A stretch of 64,000 nt of DNA from Spirosoma foliorum (GTDB lineage Bacteria; Bacteroidota; Bacteroidia; Cytophagales; Spirosomataceae): positions 1,178,001 through 1,242,000 of the forward strand of contig NZ_CP059732.1 of the NCBI RefSeq assembly GCF_014117325.1. Reading direction: 5' to 3'. Shown in pieces: positions 26,603 through 35,636 of this stretch (positions within the stretch are counted from its first letter, which is position 1; each line of letters starts with the position of its first letter). The notes under the pieces were generated by a model that saw nothing but the letters and a program-made list of their open reading frames with translations, was not told where the DNA came from and ran no database searches. A program made the translations under genes and the position numbers.

Positions 26603-28211
26603 TTAGGGTTGTTTCCCCCAGTTAGGTTTAGTAATGTCGAGCGCATCGTGATAGATCTTCATTTCGCTGATTAACAGCGCTTCCAGTTGCTGTTTCTTTT
26701 GCCCAAAGGCCGAATTGTCGGCTAAGTTCTTTGTCTCGTAAGGGTCGTTATTAAGATTAAACAACTGGATGGTTTGCTGCTGATTGACGTTGTATTTGAT
26801 CAGCTTCCAGTTATCGGCGGTGCGAACAGCCCGTTGCAAATCACGATAGGCGTAATAGACCTGCTGGCGGCCTGATTTCTTAGGGTTTTTGATAAACGGT
26901 AACAGGCTTTGGCTTTCAACCGTGGGCGGATTCGGGAAGCCAAGCACACTCGTCACCGTTGGGAAAATATCGGCCAGATACGTCAGTGCGTCAACCCGCT
27001 GGTTTTTCGGTAAAGTTGGCCCGCTAATGATCAGGGGCACCCGCATGCTATGTTCGTAAACGTTTTGTTTTCCCAACAAACCGTGGCTGCCGACTGCCAG
27101 ACCATTATCACCTGCAAAAACAATCAGGGTATTTTTGGTTAATCCTCGTTTATCGAGTTCATCCAAAATACGCCCGATTTGCGCGTCCAGCTCCGAAATC
27201 ATCCCGTAGTACAACGCCAGTTCCTCTTTGGCCTGGGCTTCAGTCAGCGGCCGAGGTAGTAGCTTTTCATCCCGTACAGACAAATCACCATTGTCAAACG
27301 GGTGTTGGGGGGAGGAAATTTGCGGGTAGCGGAACCTGTTCCTTAGAATATAGTTTTCGGTATTTTTCCGTTGGGGTACGTGGGTCGTGGGGCGACGTAA
27401 AGGCGACGTAGCAATAAAATGGTTTAGAGGTTGTCGTTTGCTGGTTCAGAAACTTGATCGCTTCGTTGGCGTATAGCTCCGACGAATAGGTACTGGCGTT
27501 TTGATTCGGCTCCTTGAATTGCCCAGAAGGGTCATAATTCACAAACTGCGGATGTTCCTGACCGCCATCTTTGGGAAAATGCATACCGCCGAAATAGAGG
27601 GCAGCGCCCCCTGTGTAACTCCGGGCGAAGGATGCCTTATCGTTGTGCCACTTCCCGATGGCGTAGGTCTGATAGCCTTTGGTTTGCAGGTATTCCGGCA
27701 ACGTAGTATGTTCGGCAGGAATAACATCGCCTGTTTTTTGCAGGTCGTTTAGGTATCTTCCTGTATGAAGCATCGCCCGGCTGGGAACGCACAAGGCTCC
27801 ATGCATACCACCCATCGTTTGCGCCCGTGTAAAGGCGACTCCCTGTTTTACCAGCCGGTCGAGGTTGGGCGTTTGTATGACGTTGTTGCCCAGGGCATGA
27901 ATGGTGTTGTACCGTTGGTCGTCGGAATATAAAACCAGAACGTTGAGGGGATGGGCATTTGATTTGCCAGAATCTACCCCACCCCAACCCCTCCCCTTAA
28001 AACGAGGGGAGGGGCTAGAAAAGCCTGGTTGTACACCATTCTCTTGGTTTTCAAGGGAGGGACTAGGGAAGGCCGATTCTACACCCCTCTCCTGGTTTTG
28101 AGGAGAGGGGCCGGGGGTGGGGTGAACAGGACTAATGAAACTACCCAGACCAAAGATTGCTATACAGGCTAAGTGTCTCATTGATAACGATATTGCTGAC
28201 TTTACTTTCAT
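26603..28211 (-). pseudogene. S1 sulfatase with repeat-derived linker and +1 frameshift in a G6/C6 tract (sulfatase K)
   Basis: The first frame (28211 to a TGA at 27294) has an export segment (about 10-27). Residues 29-79 read from a GC-rich palindromic repeat. Then come YSDDQRYN, CVPSR (Cys141) and a truncated catalytic domain ending NFLPPTPV. The second frame ends at 26603 and continues VRDEKLLPRPLTE, with AGDNG and MRVPLIISGP. The expected joint is NFLPQHPFDNGDL, which appears if the six-G run at 27307-27312 is reduced to five. Without the fix the metal-binding DN is lost, so the unshifted product would be inactive. The gene follows susD by 75 bases and precedes sulfatase J directly. Confidence 0.85.
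27975..28124. repeat. Three GC-rich palindromes inside the sulfatase K reading frame
   Basis: Three stem-loops follow: CCCCTCCCC/GGGGAGGGG (about 27988-28014), a degenerate middle copy (about 28040-28062), and CCCCTCTCCTGG/GAGGAGAGGGG (about 28083-28110). The block is bordered by CCCCACCCC and GGGGTGGGG. It belongs to the family at 8288 and 15780. On the minus strand it is open and encodes peptides such as HPTPGPSPQNQERGV and PSPRFKGRGWGGV between the signal peptide and the catalytic domain. Confidence 0.88.
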
Positions 28212-28286
28212 TTTTCTATTGATTCCAAAAGGTGAATTTGTTAGGTAGAGCAGTTTGTCGGGCTACTCTACCTACCGGTGGAATCG

Positions 28287-29849
28287 TTACCAGCCCGCAT
28301 TCTGAGTGAGCTTGGGGTTATTGTCAATTTCGGTTTGCGGAATGGGGTATAAATAGTGTTTGGCCGCAACATTGGTTTTACCCACTTTTTGTAAGCTGGA
28401 GATCAAAATGCCATTTCCACTCGCATCTTTTTCCCGAATCAGATCGAACCAGCGTTGGTATTCATAGGAAAGTTCAAGTCGACGCTCCAGATAAACTGAA
28501 TCGCGGAATTGATCCTTATTTAAGCCTGCAGTCAGGTCGGCCAGACCGGCCCGTTTGCGGACCCGATTGATCGATTTGTAGGCTTTGGCGGTTGGACCAT
28601 TCACCTCGTTTTCGGCTTCCGCATGAATCAGGAGCAATTCGGCATAGCGGATAATGGGTACGTTAGCCTCCGAGTTACTGGTGACTGATGTGTTCGCCGG
28701 GTCCCACCACTTATGCCAGAAGGGGGTAGAGTCGTTGGCTACCGCTGAATTGGCAATCGGAAGACCGTATTTTTTGCCGTTTGACGGGCTGGTAAAGTTG
28801 CGTACAAACGTGACATCCCGACGCTTATCAGTGGCTTTATACAGCTTGTAAATATTAAAGAACTTATCGTTGCCCTGCGTGTAAAATCGAACCATATGCG
28901 CGTAGTTACCCGTCAGGCCAGGAATCGAGGTGAAAATGGCCCGAGGATTTTCAGCGTTGCCCTGGCTATACGAATTGCCCTTCATCTGTGCCGAGAAAAT
29001 GTGCTCGGCCCCATTTTTATACGCGGGTAAAAAGACCTGTGAGTAGTCCGCTTTCAGATCGTATCCGTACGTACCCGTTCCGCCATCGGCAGGCGATAGA
29101 GCCTCTTCGGCTTTCGAAATGGCCTTCTGGTAGTTTTCGGTCAATTTTAACGGTAAGGAGGCCTTGATCAGGTACACTTTTGCCAGTAGCGCCTTGGCCG
29201 CACCCGCCGTAGCGCGACCTGCGTCAGGAGCGCTATAGGAAGCGGGTAGAACCTGAGCCGCTTCGGTCAGATCCTTTTCGATCTGCGCATATACATCGGC
29301 CGAGGGCGTGCGGGCAACGGCGTAATCGGAGGCATACACGTAGTTTTGATAATCAGTCACTAAGGGAACGTCGCCGTATAAACGGACCAGATTGAAGTAA
29401 AACAGGGCCCGTAAAAATTTAGCTTCGCCCAGAATCCGATCTTTCGTAGCGGGTACCGAAAACGGAATGGCAGGTACTTTGGCCAGCACGACATTGGCTT
29501 TCCGAATGGCCGCATAGTGTTGTTGCCAGAGTTCGTACACCCGAAGGTTACTGGTTGAATGCGCTAAAACGGATAGCGACCGAACATCGGGGTTGGTTGC
29601 CCCCGGCCCTGGATCTTCGTCATCACCGGCCATATTCATCCCTGTATTGAACAAGGTATTATAAGGCGATTGTACTTTAGCCGTATTCAGAAAGAAATAA
29701 GCCGCGTTGATGGCTGTTACCGCATCCGATTCCGTTTTATAGTACTGGTCTTCTGAAATGATCGATTCGGGTTGTTCTTTCAGAAATTCCTTGCAGGAAC
29801 TGGTGAGGAAAGCCGCTATAAGTAGTAAACTATAGGAGTATTTTTTCAT
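28287..29849 (-). CDS. susD: SusD/RagB family outer-membrane glycan-binding lipoprotein
   Basis: The 520-residue protein starts with a lipoprotein signal (MKKYSYSLLLIAAFLTSSC, Cys19). It continues with the SusD pattern: EFLKEQPES, ISEDQYY, a TPR-like helical region (GEAKFLRALFYFNLVRLYGDVPLV) and the C-terminal NEVNGPTAKAYKSINRVRKRAGL and RRLELSYEYQRWFDLIR blocks. It would sit on the cell surface as the lid of the SusC channel and bind oligosaccharides. It starts 25 bases after the stop of susC, the normal order and spacing. The bound glycan is not predictable from the sequence; the neighbouring sulfatases suggest a sulfated one. Confidence 0.95.
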   Translation of the reverse strand: MKKYSYSLLLIAAFLTSSCKEFLKEQPESIISEDQYYKTESDAVTAINAAYFFLNTAKVQSPYNTLFNTGMNMAGDDEDPGPGATNPDVRSLSVLAHSTSNLRVYELWQQHYAAIRKANVVLAKVPAIPFSVPATKDRILGEAKFLRALFYFNLVRLYGDVPLVTDYQNYVYASDYAVARTPSADVYAQIEKDLTEAAQVLPASYSAPDAGRATAGAAKALLAKVYLIKASLPLKLTENYQKAISKAEEALSPADGGTGTYGYDLKADYSQVFLPAYKNGAEHIFSAQMKGNSYSQGNAENPRAIFTSIPGLTGNYAHMVRFYTQGNDKFFNIYKLYKATDKRRDVTFVRNFTSPSNGKKYGLPIANSAVANDSTPFWHKWWDPANTSVTSNSEANVPIIRYAELLLIHAEAENEVNGPTAKAYKSINRVRKRAGLADLTAGLNKDQFRDSVYLERRLELSYEYQRWFDLIREKDASGNGILISSLQKVGKTNVAAKHYLYPIPQTEIDNNPKLTQNAGW

Positions 29850-29874
29850 GATTGTGCACGGTTAAACGAATTAA

Positions 29875-32800
29875 TCAGAAGGTGATGGACACGCCTGCCA
29901 GATAGGACTTATTGTTGGGATAGACGCCATCATCTACGCCCCGATTAATCAGGCTTTGTCCGCTTGAGCTAACTTCTGGGTCAAAGCCGGTATACTTGGT
30001 CCAGGTAGCCGCGTTTTGCGCTGATACATACACCCGTAAACCCTGGAGACCTACTTTAGCAATGACTGTTTTAGGGACCGTATAGCCAAACGAAGCGTTT
30101 TTCAGTCGGTAGTAGGTAGCATCCTCAATGAACCGATCCGAAATAGTAATGGCCGGGTCCTGATAAGCTGCTTTCACGTCTGTATTGGTATGCGTAGGCG
30201 TCCACCGATCCAGCATGACTTTTGAGAAATTGGTGTAGCCAGTACCTAATTCAAGGTTAGCCCGGTTAACATTGTAGAGTTTACCACCTACTGAAGCCTG
30301 GAAGAAAATCGACAGATCAAAACCTTTGTAACTAAACGTGTTTGTTAGACCAGCCGTAAACTTGATCTGGTTGTCAATCACAATCCGGTCACCCGCCTGG
30401 GTAATCAGGCCATCGCCATTCAGATCTTTATACTGTTGGCCACCGGGTTTGTTGTTGGCTTGCGGAGTCAGGGGTTTCGTATCCTGTTGAATCAGTCCAT
30501 CGGTTTGATACACGATGAATGAGCCAAGGGGATGGCCAACTTTCGCGATGGAAGGTGCTGAACTGGATGGGATATATTGATCAACTCCATCGCCAAGGCT
30601 CAGAATCTTATTCGTGTTCTTGGCATAAATCAGGATGGTCGTCCACTTAAAGGGTCCGGTGATGTTTCGGGAGTTAATATTTAACTCGATACCCTGGTTG
30701 GATACGGCACCAACATTTTGATAGGTTGTCGATCCCTGACCATTATAGACATCCGATAAACCAGACGTTCCAGGAACAGTACGGGTTAGTAGCAGATCTG
30801 TTGTCTTTTTATAGTAATAGTCGGCCGTTAGATGGATACGCTCGTTTAATAAACCTACATCCAGACCTGCGTCCACCTGAAAGGTTTTCTCCCAACTCAA
30901 ATTCTTGTTGGCCACCGTACTTGGTGCATAGCCAGAGACGGTAGAGCCCGAAAAATTGTAGGGATAGTACGTTAACTGGGCCAGTGATTGATAGGGAGGG
31001 ATATTCTGGTTCCCCGTTGAGCCCGCACTTAGCCTAAGTTTGGCCGAACTAACATGGCGAACTTCACTAAAGAATTTTTCATTGCTGATGTTCCAGCCGA
31101 CAGCTGCCGAGGGGAAATAGCCCCATTTGTTCCCATCGCCAAATTTCGACGAACCATCGGCGCGGAAGGTAGCCGTAAACAGGTACCGTTCGTCATAAAC
31201 ATAATTGATTCGGCCTAAGTAAGAAGCTAGCGACCAGTCGATGGCCGACGAAGCGGGGGTTCGATTGGTAATGCCGGTTCCCAGGTTATTGAACGTCAGG
31301 GCGTCTGAGGTAAACCCGGCGGCTTCGGCCACAGAACCTCTTGTTTTTGACTGTTGGGCCGTGAAGCCGACAACCGTATTCAACGAATGCTTACCCCCAA
31401 AGTGCTTATCGTAGCTGAGTGTATTTTCATTCAGCCAGTTGGTGGTGAAAATAGAGCCCACCAGCGCATCGCCATTCAGGGCTGAGCCTTCGTAAGTAGA
31501 GATCGGGAGGTACCGATTCTGTTTGTTATCCACGACGTCAGCACCCACCAGGACCTTTGCTTTCAACCCCTCAAAAAAGGTGTATTCAACCGAAAAATTG
31601 CCTAGAAACCGATTTGTAGATGTCTGGTTGATCTGATTCATCAACGAGTTGATAGGGTTGGCGTAGACCGTTTCGAACGGGCTATTTTTAACGAATGTGC
31701 CATTGTCCTGATAAACTGGCAGCGCAGGTGGCGTTAAAATTAAAGCGCCAACAATGGCCGCCGGAGCCACATTCGCTTTGGTGTTGCTTCCGGTAATACT
31801 GGCCGAAAGACGCAGGTTTTTGCTGTAGTTATGATCAATATTGACTCGTGCCGACATTCGTTTGAAGTCCGTATTCTGGAGTACCCCATCCTGCTTGAAG
31901 TAGTTAAACGAAATGCCTAATCGGGTTTTATCCGATCCAGAGGAGATGGAGAGGCTATGACTTTGCTGGGCCGCTTTACGGAATCCAGCCGCCTGCCAGT
32001 CGGTTCCGGCACCCGTGGTATCTAAAGAATAGCCAGAAACACTAGGTAAGGTAGGCGTTTTGCCCGAGTTAATTGCCGCATCTTTTCGAAGTAACCACCA
32101 CTCTCTGGCATTCAGTAGGGGTAGTGTTCGGATTACCTGTTGCTGCCCATAATAGGCATCGTAGCTAATCGTGGATTTTTTGGCTGATCCCCCTTTTGTC
32201 GTAATGATAACGACCCCATTGGCTCCCCGCGAGCCATAAATTGCCGTTGCAGAGGCATCTTTTAGGACGTCAATAGACTCAATGTCAGCTGTATTCAGAG
32301 ACGATAACGGATTTATTTTTGGGCCATCGGTAACGCCAGCATCGCTTACGCCATAATCGTTATTGATCGGGAAGCCATCGATCACATAAAGCGGATCACT
32401 ACCCGCCGTAATCGAGTTGCTCCCTCTGACCTGAACGCTCACCCCACCACCTGGCTGACCAGATGTTTGCGTAACCGTCACCCCGGCAATGGACCCCTGG
32501 AGTAGTCGTTCAAGTGAGACAACTGGCTGTGATTTAATTTCCAGGGGAACGGAGGCAATCGAGCCCGTGATGTCGCTGCGTTTGACCGTCCCGTAACCTA
32601 CCACGACAACTTCACTTAATTGGCCAAGATTTTCCTCCAGTTCAATGTCGATAGTATTCGAAACAGCCGCGACTTCACGGGTCTTGTAACCGACATACGT
32701 AACGATAAGCGTAAACGGTAATGTCTGGGCCGTTTTCAGCGTAAACTTCCCGTTGACATCTGTAGAGGCCCCATTGGTAATGCCTTTTATCTGAATGGTA

Positions 32801-32946
32801 GCGCCAATCAGGGGCTCTTTTGTTTTGGCATCCACGACCTTACCGGTCAGGGTAGAGTTAATAACGGGTGTTGTACCTTGTGCAAAAAGAGAGGAAGGTT
32901 GGGTAAGAATCCAAACCCACAGTAAAAAAATTAAACTTTTATTCAT
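29875..32946 (-). CDS. susC: SusC/RagA family TonB-dependent outer-membrane transporter
   Basis: The 1023-residue protein has a signal peptide (1-22). A carboxypeptidase-regulatory-like domain follows (about 30-105, LTGKVVDAKTKEPLIGATI). The TonB-box region SEVVVVGYGTVKRSD precedes the plug (VSLERLLQGSIAGVTV, PLYVIDGFPIN, DVLKDASATAIYGSRGANGVV). The remaining 750 residues are the 22-strand barrel ending in AGVSITF with a terminal aromatic. No STN domain is present, so it should not signal to an anti-sigma factor itself. It forms the import pore with SusD. The upstream gap holds two small hairpins and no clear -7 box, so the promoter may lie further up, with FGE as part of the same transcript. 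Confidence 0.96.
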   Translation of the reverse strand: MNKSLIFLLWVWILTQPSSLFAQGTTPVINSTLTGKVVDAKTKEPLIGATIQIKGITNGASTDVNGKFTLKTAQTLPFTLIVTYVGYKTREVAAVSNTIDIELEENLGQLSEVVVVGYGTVKRSDITGSIASVPLEIKSQPVVSLERLLQGSIAGVTVTQTSGQPGGGVSVQVRGSNSITAGSDPLYVIDGFPINNDYGVSDAGVTDGPKINPLSSLNTADIESIDVLKDASATAIYGSRGANGVVIITTKGGSAKKSTISYDAYYGQQQVIRTLPLLNAREWWLLRKDAAINSGKTPTLPSVSGYSLDTTGAGTDWQAAGFRKAAQQSHSLSISSGSDKTRLGISFNYFKQDGVLQNTDFKRMSARVNIDHNYSKNLRLSASITGSNTKANVAPAAIVGALILTPPALPVYQDNGTFVKNSPFETVYANPINSLMNQINQTSTNRFLGNFSVEYTFFEGLKAKVLVGADVVDNKQNRYLPISTYEGSALNGDALVGSIFTTNWLNENTLSYDKHFGGKHSLNTVVGFTAQQSKTRGSVAEAAGFTSDALTFNNLGTGITNRTPASSAIDWSLASYLGRINYVYDERYLFTATFRADGSSKFGDGNKWGYFPSAAVGWNISNEKFFSEVRHVSSAKLRLSAGSTGNQNIPPYQSLAQLTYYPYNFSGSTVSGYAPSTVANKNLSWEKTFQVDAGLDVGLLNERIHLTADYYYKKTTDLLLTRTVPGTSGLSDVYNGQGSTTYQNVGAVSNQGIELNINSRNITGPFKWTTILIYAKNTNKILSLGDGVDQYIPSSSAPSIAKVGHPLGSFIVYQTDGLIQQDTKPLTPQANNKPGGQQYKDLNGDGLITQAGDRIVIDNQIKFTAGLTNTFSYKGFDLSIFFQASVGGKLYNVNRANLELGTGYTNFSKVMLDRWTPTHTNTDVKAAYQDPAITISDRFIEDATYYRLKNASFGYTVPKTVIAKVGLQGLRVYVSAQNAATWTKYTGFDPEVSSSGQSLINRGVDDGVYPNNKSYLAGVSITF

Positions 32947-32985
32947 TGTTTTGTACTGGTTAGATAAACAATAAGGTGCTGGGCT

Positions 32986-33065
32986 AGTCGTGCCAACGAC
33001 TGCTCAAATTCGGTTGCCTCCGAGCCTTGTTTTGACCAGCCAGCCCTGCTGCAACAGAGCTGGCT
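32986..33065. other. Two small stem-loops in the susC leader region
   Basis: AGTCGT-GCCA-ACGACT (32986-33001) and AGCCAGC...GCTGGCT (33038-33044 with 33059-33065, followed by six T on the plus strand) lie between the FGE gene and susC. The T run follows the stem only on the plus strand, which carries no gene here, so classical termination of the minus-strand transcript is not indicated. They may form leader or intercistronic RNA structure. Confidence 0.45.
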
Positions 33066-33171
33066 TTTTTATTATATGGGAATTGTTAAACTATACAATT
33101 CATAATGCAAAATGTATAATGGTTCTTTGAGTGGTCAGCAACTCAAACATTGTCCATTTTTCATTTTTCAT

Positions 33172-34287
33172 TTATAAATTCTGAGGGGTTGAGGCTGTAC
33201 GAACACAACGGAATCCTAGATTATTACTGGCGCTTGTTGTTTCGCCTTTTCCTCGGCTGCCTGCCTTATAGCGGGTACAGTATTGGTCGCTGCACAGAAA
33301 TGATCCGCCACGTTGTACGTGTTTCACCGTTCCAGGTTCGTCGGGATCGTAGCTGTCATTTGGGCCTTTCGGATTAGCTGTGGGACTTTTCTGGTAATAA
33401 TCGGGTCGGTACAAATCGCTGCACCACTCCCAGACGTTACCATCCATATCGTACAAACCATTTGGATTCGCAGGAAAGGTTTTAACCGGAGCTACTGTTT
33501 TGAAGCCATCTTCCAGTGAGTTTTTGTTGGGAAACGATCCCTGGAAGATATTCGCTACCCATTTCCCGTTTGGCTTTAGGGTATTGCCCCAGTAGTAGGT
33601 TGTGTTCTTCCGGCCTGCCCGTGCCGCAAACTCCCATTCGGCTTCAGTTGGTAAGCGTTTACCCGCCCATCGGGCATAAGCGGCAGCATCTTCGTAACAC
33701 ACCTGCACCACGGGCTCATTGCTTTTTCCAACCAGATTACTCTGAGGACCAAGTGGATGCCGCCAGTTGGCACCTGCTACGTATTGCCACCATTGCAAGG
33801 GATTTTGCAATGAAACGGCCTGGGTGGGTGGGGTAAATACCGCCGAACCGGGCACTAACTTATCGGCGGGTACGCCCGGATAATCAGCCGGATTTAGCGG
33901 GCGTTCAGCTACTGTACGATAACCCGTAGCTTTTACAAAGGCCTCAAACTGAGCGTTGGTCACTTCGTGGGTGTCCATCCAGAAACTAGCTACAGTTACG
34001 GTATGTACGGGTTTTGCATCCGGGAAATCGGCTGTACCCATCTGGAAATTACTCCTTTTAATGAGCACCATATCGGCAGTAGTCGATTCTTTGGATGTAG
34101 TTGATACCAGGCTCGTTCGTAAGGCGACGGCTCGAGATGGCACCTTGCACGTTGAGGCACCACAGAGCGCCATCGACTTCTGAGGAACCTTGGCCGACTT
34201 TTTATTGGTTACTCCCGGCTTTGTCATGAAAGCCACACTGGCGATCAATAAAGCAGTAGCGGGAATAACGGATTGAATTGAGAACAT
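33172..34287 (-). CDS. Exported formylglycine-generating enzyme (FGE/SUMF1 family), sulfatase maturase
   Basis: The 371-residue protein has an N-terminal hydrophobic export segment or anchor (about 6-21). The FGE-sulfatase domain runs from about 72 to 365: MVLIKRSNFQMG, HEVTNAQFEAFVKATGY, KRLPTEAEWEFAARAG, GLYDMDGNVWEW, RGGSFLC and GFRCV. The catalytic copper-binding cysteines are visible as CSDQYC (Cys332 and Cys337), matching GGS-x-x-C-x4-C of true aerobic FGE, which many relatives in this superfamily lack. It should oxidise the signature cysteine of sulfatases to formylglycine using oxygen. A short segment at 47-52, CKVPSR, echoes the substrate motif. It lies between susC and a hydroxylase gene, amid twelve sulfatases, so its role is well supported; periplasmic action is inference. 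Confidence 0.9.
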   Translation of the reverse strand: MFSIQSVIPATALLIASVAFMTKPGVTNKKSAKVPQKSMALCGASTCKVPSRAVALRTSLVSTTSKESTTADMVLIKRSNFQMGTADFPDAKPVHTVTVASFWMDTHEVTNAQFEAFVKATGYRTVAERPLNPADYPGVPADKLVPGSAVFTPPTQAVSLQNPLQWWQYVAGANWRHPLGPQSNLVGKSNEPVVQVCYEDAAAYARWAGKRLPTEAEWEFAARAGRKNTTYYWGNTLKPNGKWVANIFQGSFPNKNSLEDGFKTVAPVKTFPANPNGLYDMDGNVWEWCSDLYRPDYYQKSPTANPKGPNDSYDPDEPGTVKHVQRGGSFLCSDQYCTRYKAGSRGKGETTSASNNLGFRCVRTASTPQNL

Positions 34288-34299
34288 AGGTCTTGTTTG

Positions 34300-35367
34300 T
34301 TAGGCACTTACCAGATTAGGGGTAGGCTCTGCCACTACTTCATCGCCCACCTCAGGGCCATCGGCTGCCAGCTCACTACCTTCTTTTTTCGATTTGAAGA
34401 TTGGCCACAGAAACTGAGCGTACCATTCTTCCTCTTTGTAAAATTTGATACCGTAGGAGGTCGGGTACTGGCGAGTGATTAGCCCGGTGCCAAAAATGAC
34501 ATCCCAGAGGAAAAACATATTACCAAAGTTGCCTTTGTAGTTTCCAATGCCGTCGTCAGTGGTGTCGGCGTGGTGGGCATGGTGCGTAGCTGGCGTAGAA
34601 ATGAGCCGCTCCAATACCCAGGCGACGGGGTGTAAAATCCGGTATTTGTAGAAGGGTTTATCCCAGGCAATACTGCTATGCGCCGTCATGGTAATTAAGC
34701 TTTTAATCGCCGTTACGAACAAAGCTGGATAGCCCAATCCGAGGTAAATGAGGGTCGCTGTCAGGTAGGTTTGGGAGAAGAAGATCGTGTAAATAAAGTT
34801 CTGCCGACTGGCCATTGCCATACCCATGTAAGGGGCCGAATGGTGCGTCCGGTGGAAACGCCACATAAACGGAATTTGATGATGTAACCGGTGATACCAA
34901 TACTGCGTCAGGTCATCGGCTACGGCAATCAGGAAGAAGCCACCCCAGAAAGGTACCCATGAGAAAATGTTGGCGTAGCCGGGGAGTAGCGTTGGCAAGA
35001 GCGTTAGGCTGAAATACGCAACTACCGGTGGAATCAGAAACTTGGGAGCCAGAAAACAGACGATATCGATTTTACGCTCGGTCGATGTCCACTTGTTGTC
35101 GTAAAGTCCCAGGGCGAATTCCAGCGTGCCCAAACCCAGGGCTAACGCTATAAAACCCCATGATTTCAGATTCTTGAAAACGGGTTCCAGGAATGTCAGG
35201 AAGGCCGGTGCTGAAACATGCGCGTAATCCTTGATCGGATTTTTCCAGGGTGTTTCGCCGGTATAGCTAAACCAGATAACCAACGCGACGACGGGCAGTG
35301 CATAGAGGATTATGCTAATCAGCCCATCGCGAATAATCTTCTTTGATAAGGATTGATCGAGAGCCAT
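34300..35367 (-). CDS. Sterol desaturase/fatty acid hydroxylase family membrane protein
   Basis: The 355-residue membrane protein has about five hydrophobic segments and the three His clusters of the di-iron hydroxylase superfamily: HRLHH, FHRTHHS and the HHAHHAD block, followed by NYKGNFGNMFFLWDVIFGT. Such enzymes hydroxylate or desaturate lipids such as fatty acyl chains, sphingoid bases or sterols at the inner membrane. The charged C-terminus is likely cytoplasmic. It ends 12 bases ahead of the FGE start, so both may be cotranscribed. A ceramidase-like gene lies 3 kb away at 38251, which makes sphingolipid chemistry a reasonable guess for this lipid enzyme. Confidence 0.85.
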   Translation of the reverse strand: MALDQSLSKKIIRDGLISIILYALPVVALVIWFSYTGETPWKNPIKDYAHVSAPAFLTFLEPVFKNLKSWGFIALALGLGTLEFALGLYDNKWTSTERKIDIVCFLAPKFLIPPVVAYFSLTLLPTLLPGYANIFSWVPFWGGFFLIAVADDLTQYWYHRLHHQIPFMWRFHRTHHSAPYMGMAMASRQNFIYTIFFSQTYLTATLIYLGLGYPALFVTAIKSLITMTAHSSIAWDKPFYKYRILHPVAWVLERLISTPATHHAHHADTTDDGIGNYKGNFGNMFFLWDVIFGTGLITRQYPTSYGIKFYKEEEWYAQFLWPIFKSKKEGSELAADGPEVGDEVVAEPTPNLVSA

Positions 35368-35378
35368 TGTTGTGGTAA

Positions 35379-35636
35379 TTAATTGAATAGTAGTGATTTG
35401 ATAAGCAAAAGTCCACCGCTTAGGATAGCTAGTGGGATGGCGTAAACCAGCAGGCTTACACCAATTTTCTTTGCTAGAATTTTTACGTCTTCGGCAGCCA
35501 TGAGTTGTTTTAGGAGAATTTGTTCCTTCTGATTCCGTGGGTGGGCACCTCTGTTTTTAGTAAGAATAGTAGTCGACTGAAGAGCCTGCATTTCAAAAGT
35601 AGACGCCTTTCTTTTTGAAAACAGAGATTGCCACAC
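35379..35636 (-). CDS. Small single-pass membrane protein of unknown function
   Basis: An 85-residue frame whose first codon is GTG; an ATG at 35591 (70 residues) and another at 35501 (40 residues) are alternatives, and no strong ribosome site decides among them. The C-terminal 30 residues are one hydrophobic helix (IGVSLLVYAIPLAILSGG) after a charged stretch (AAEDVKILAKK). It ends 11 bases before the hydroxylase start and looks like its operon partner. The sequence of the helix is loosely like the first membrane segment of that hydroxylase. I do not recognise a family. Confidence 0.5.
   Translation of the reverse strand: MWQSLFSKRKASTFEMQALQSTTILTKNRGAHPRNQKEQILLKQLMAAEDVKILAKKIGVSLLVYAIPLAILSGGLLLIKSLLFN

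Noticed and set aside
33038..33070. Intrinsic terminator on the minus strand upstream of susC
   Set aside because: The T run follows the stem only on the plus strand, where there is no gene to terminate.
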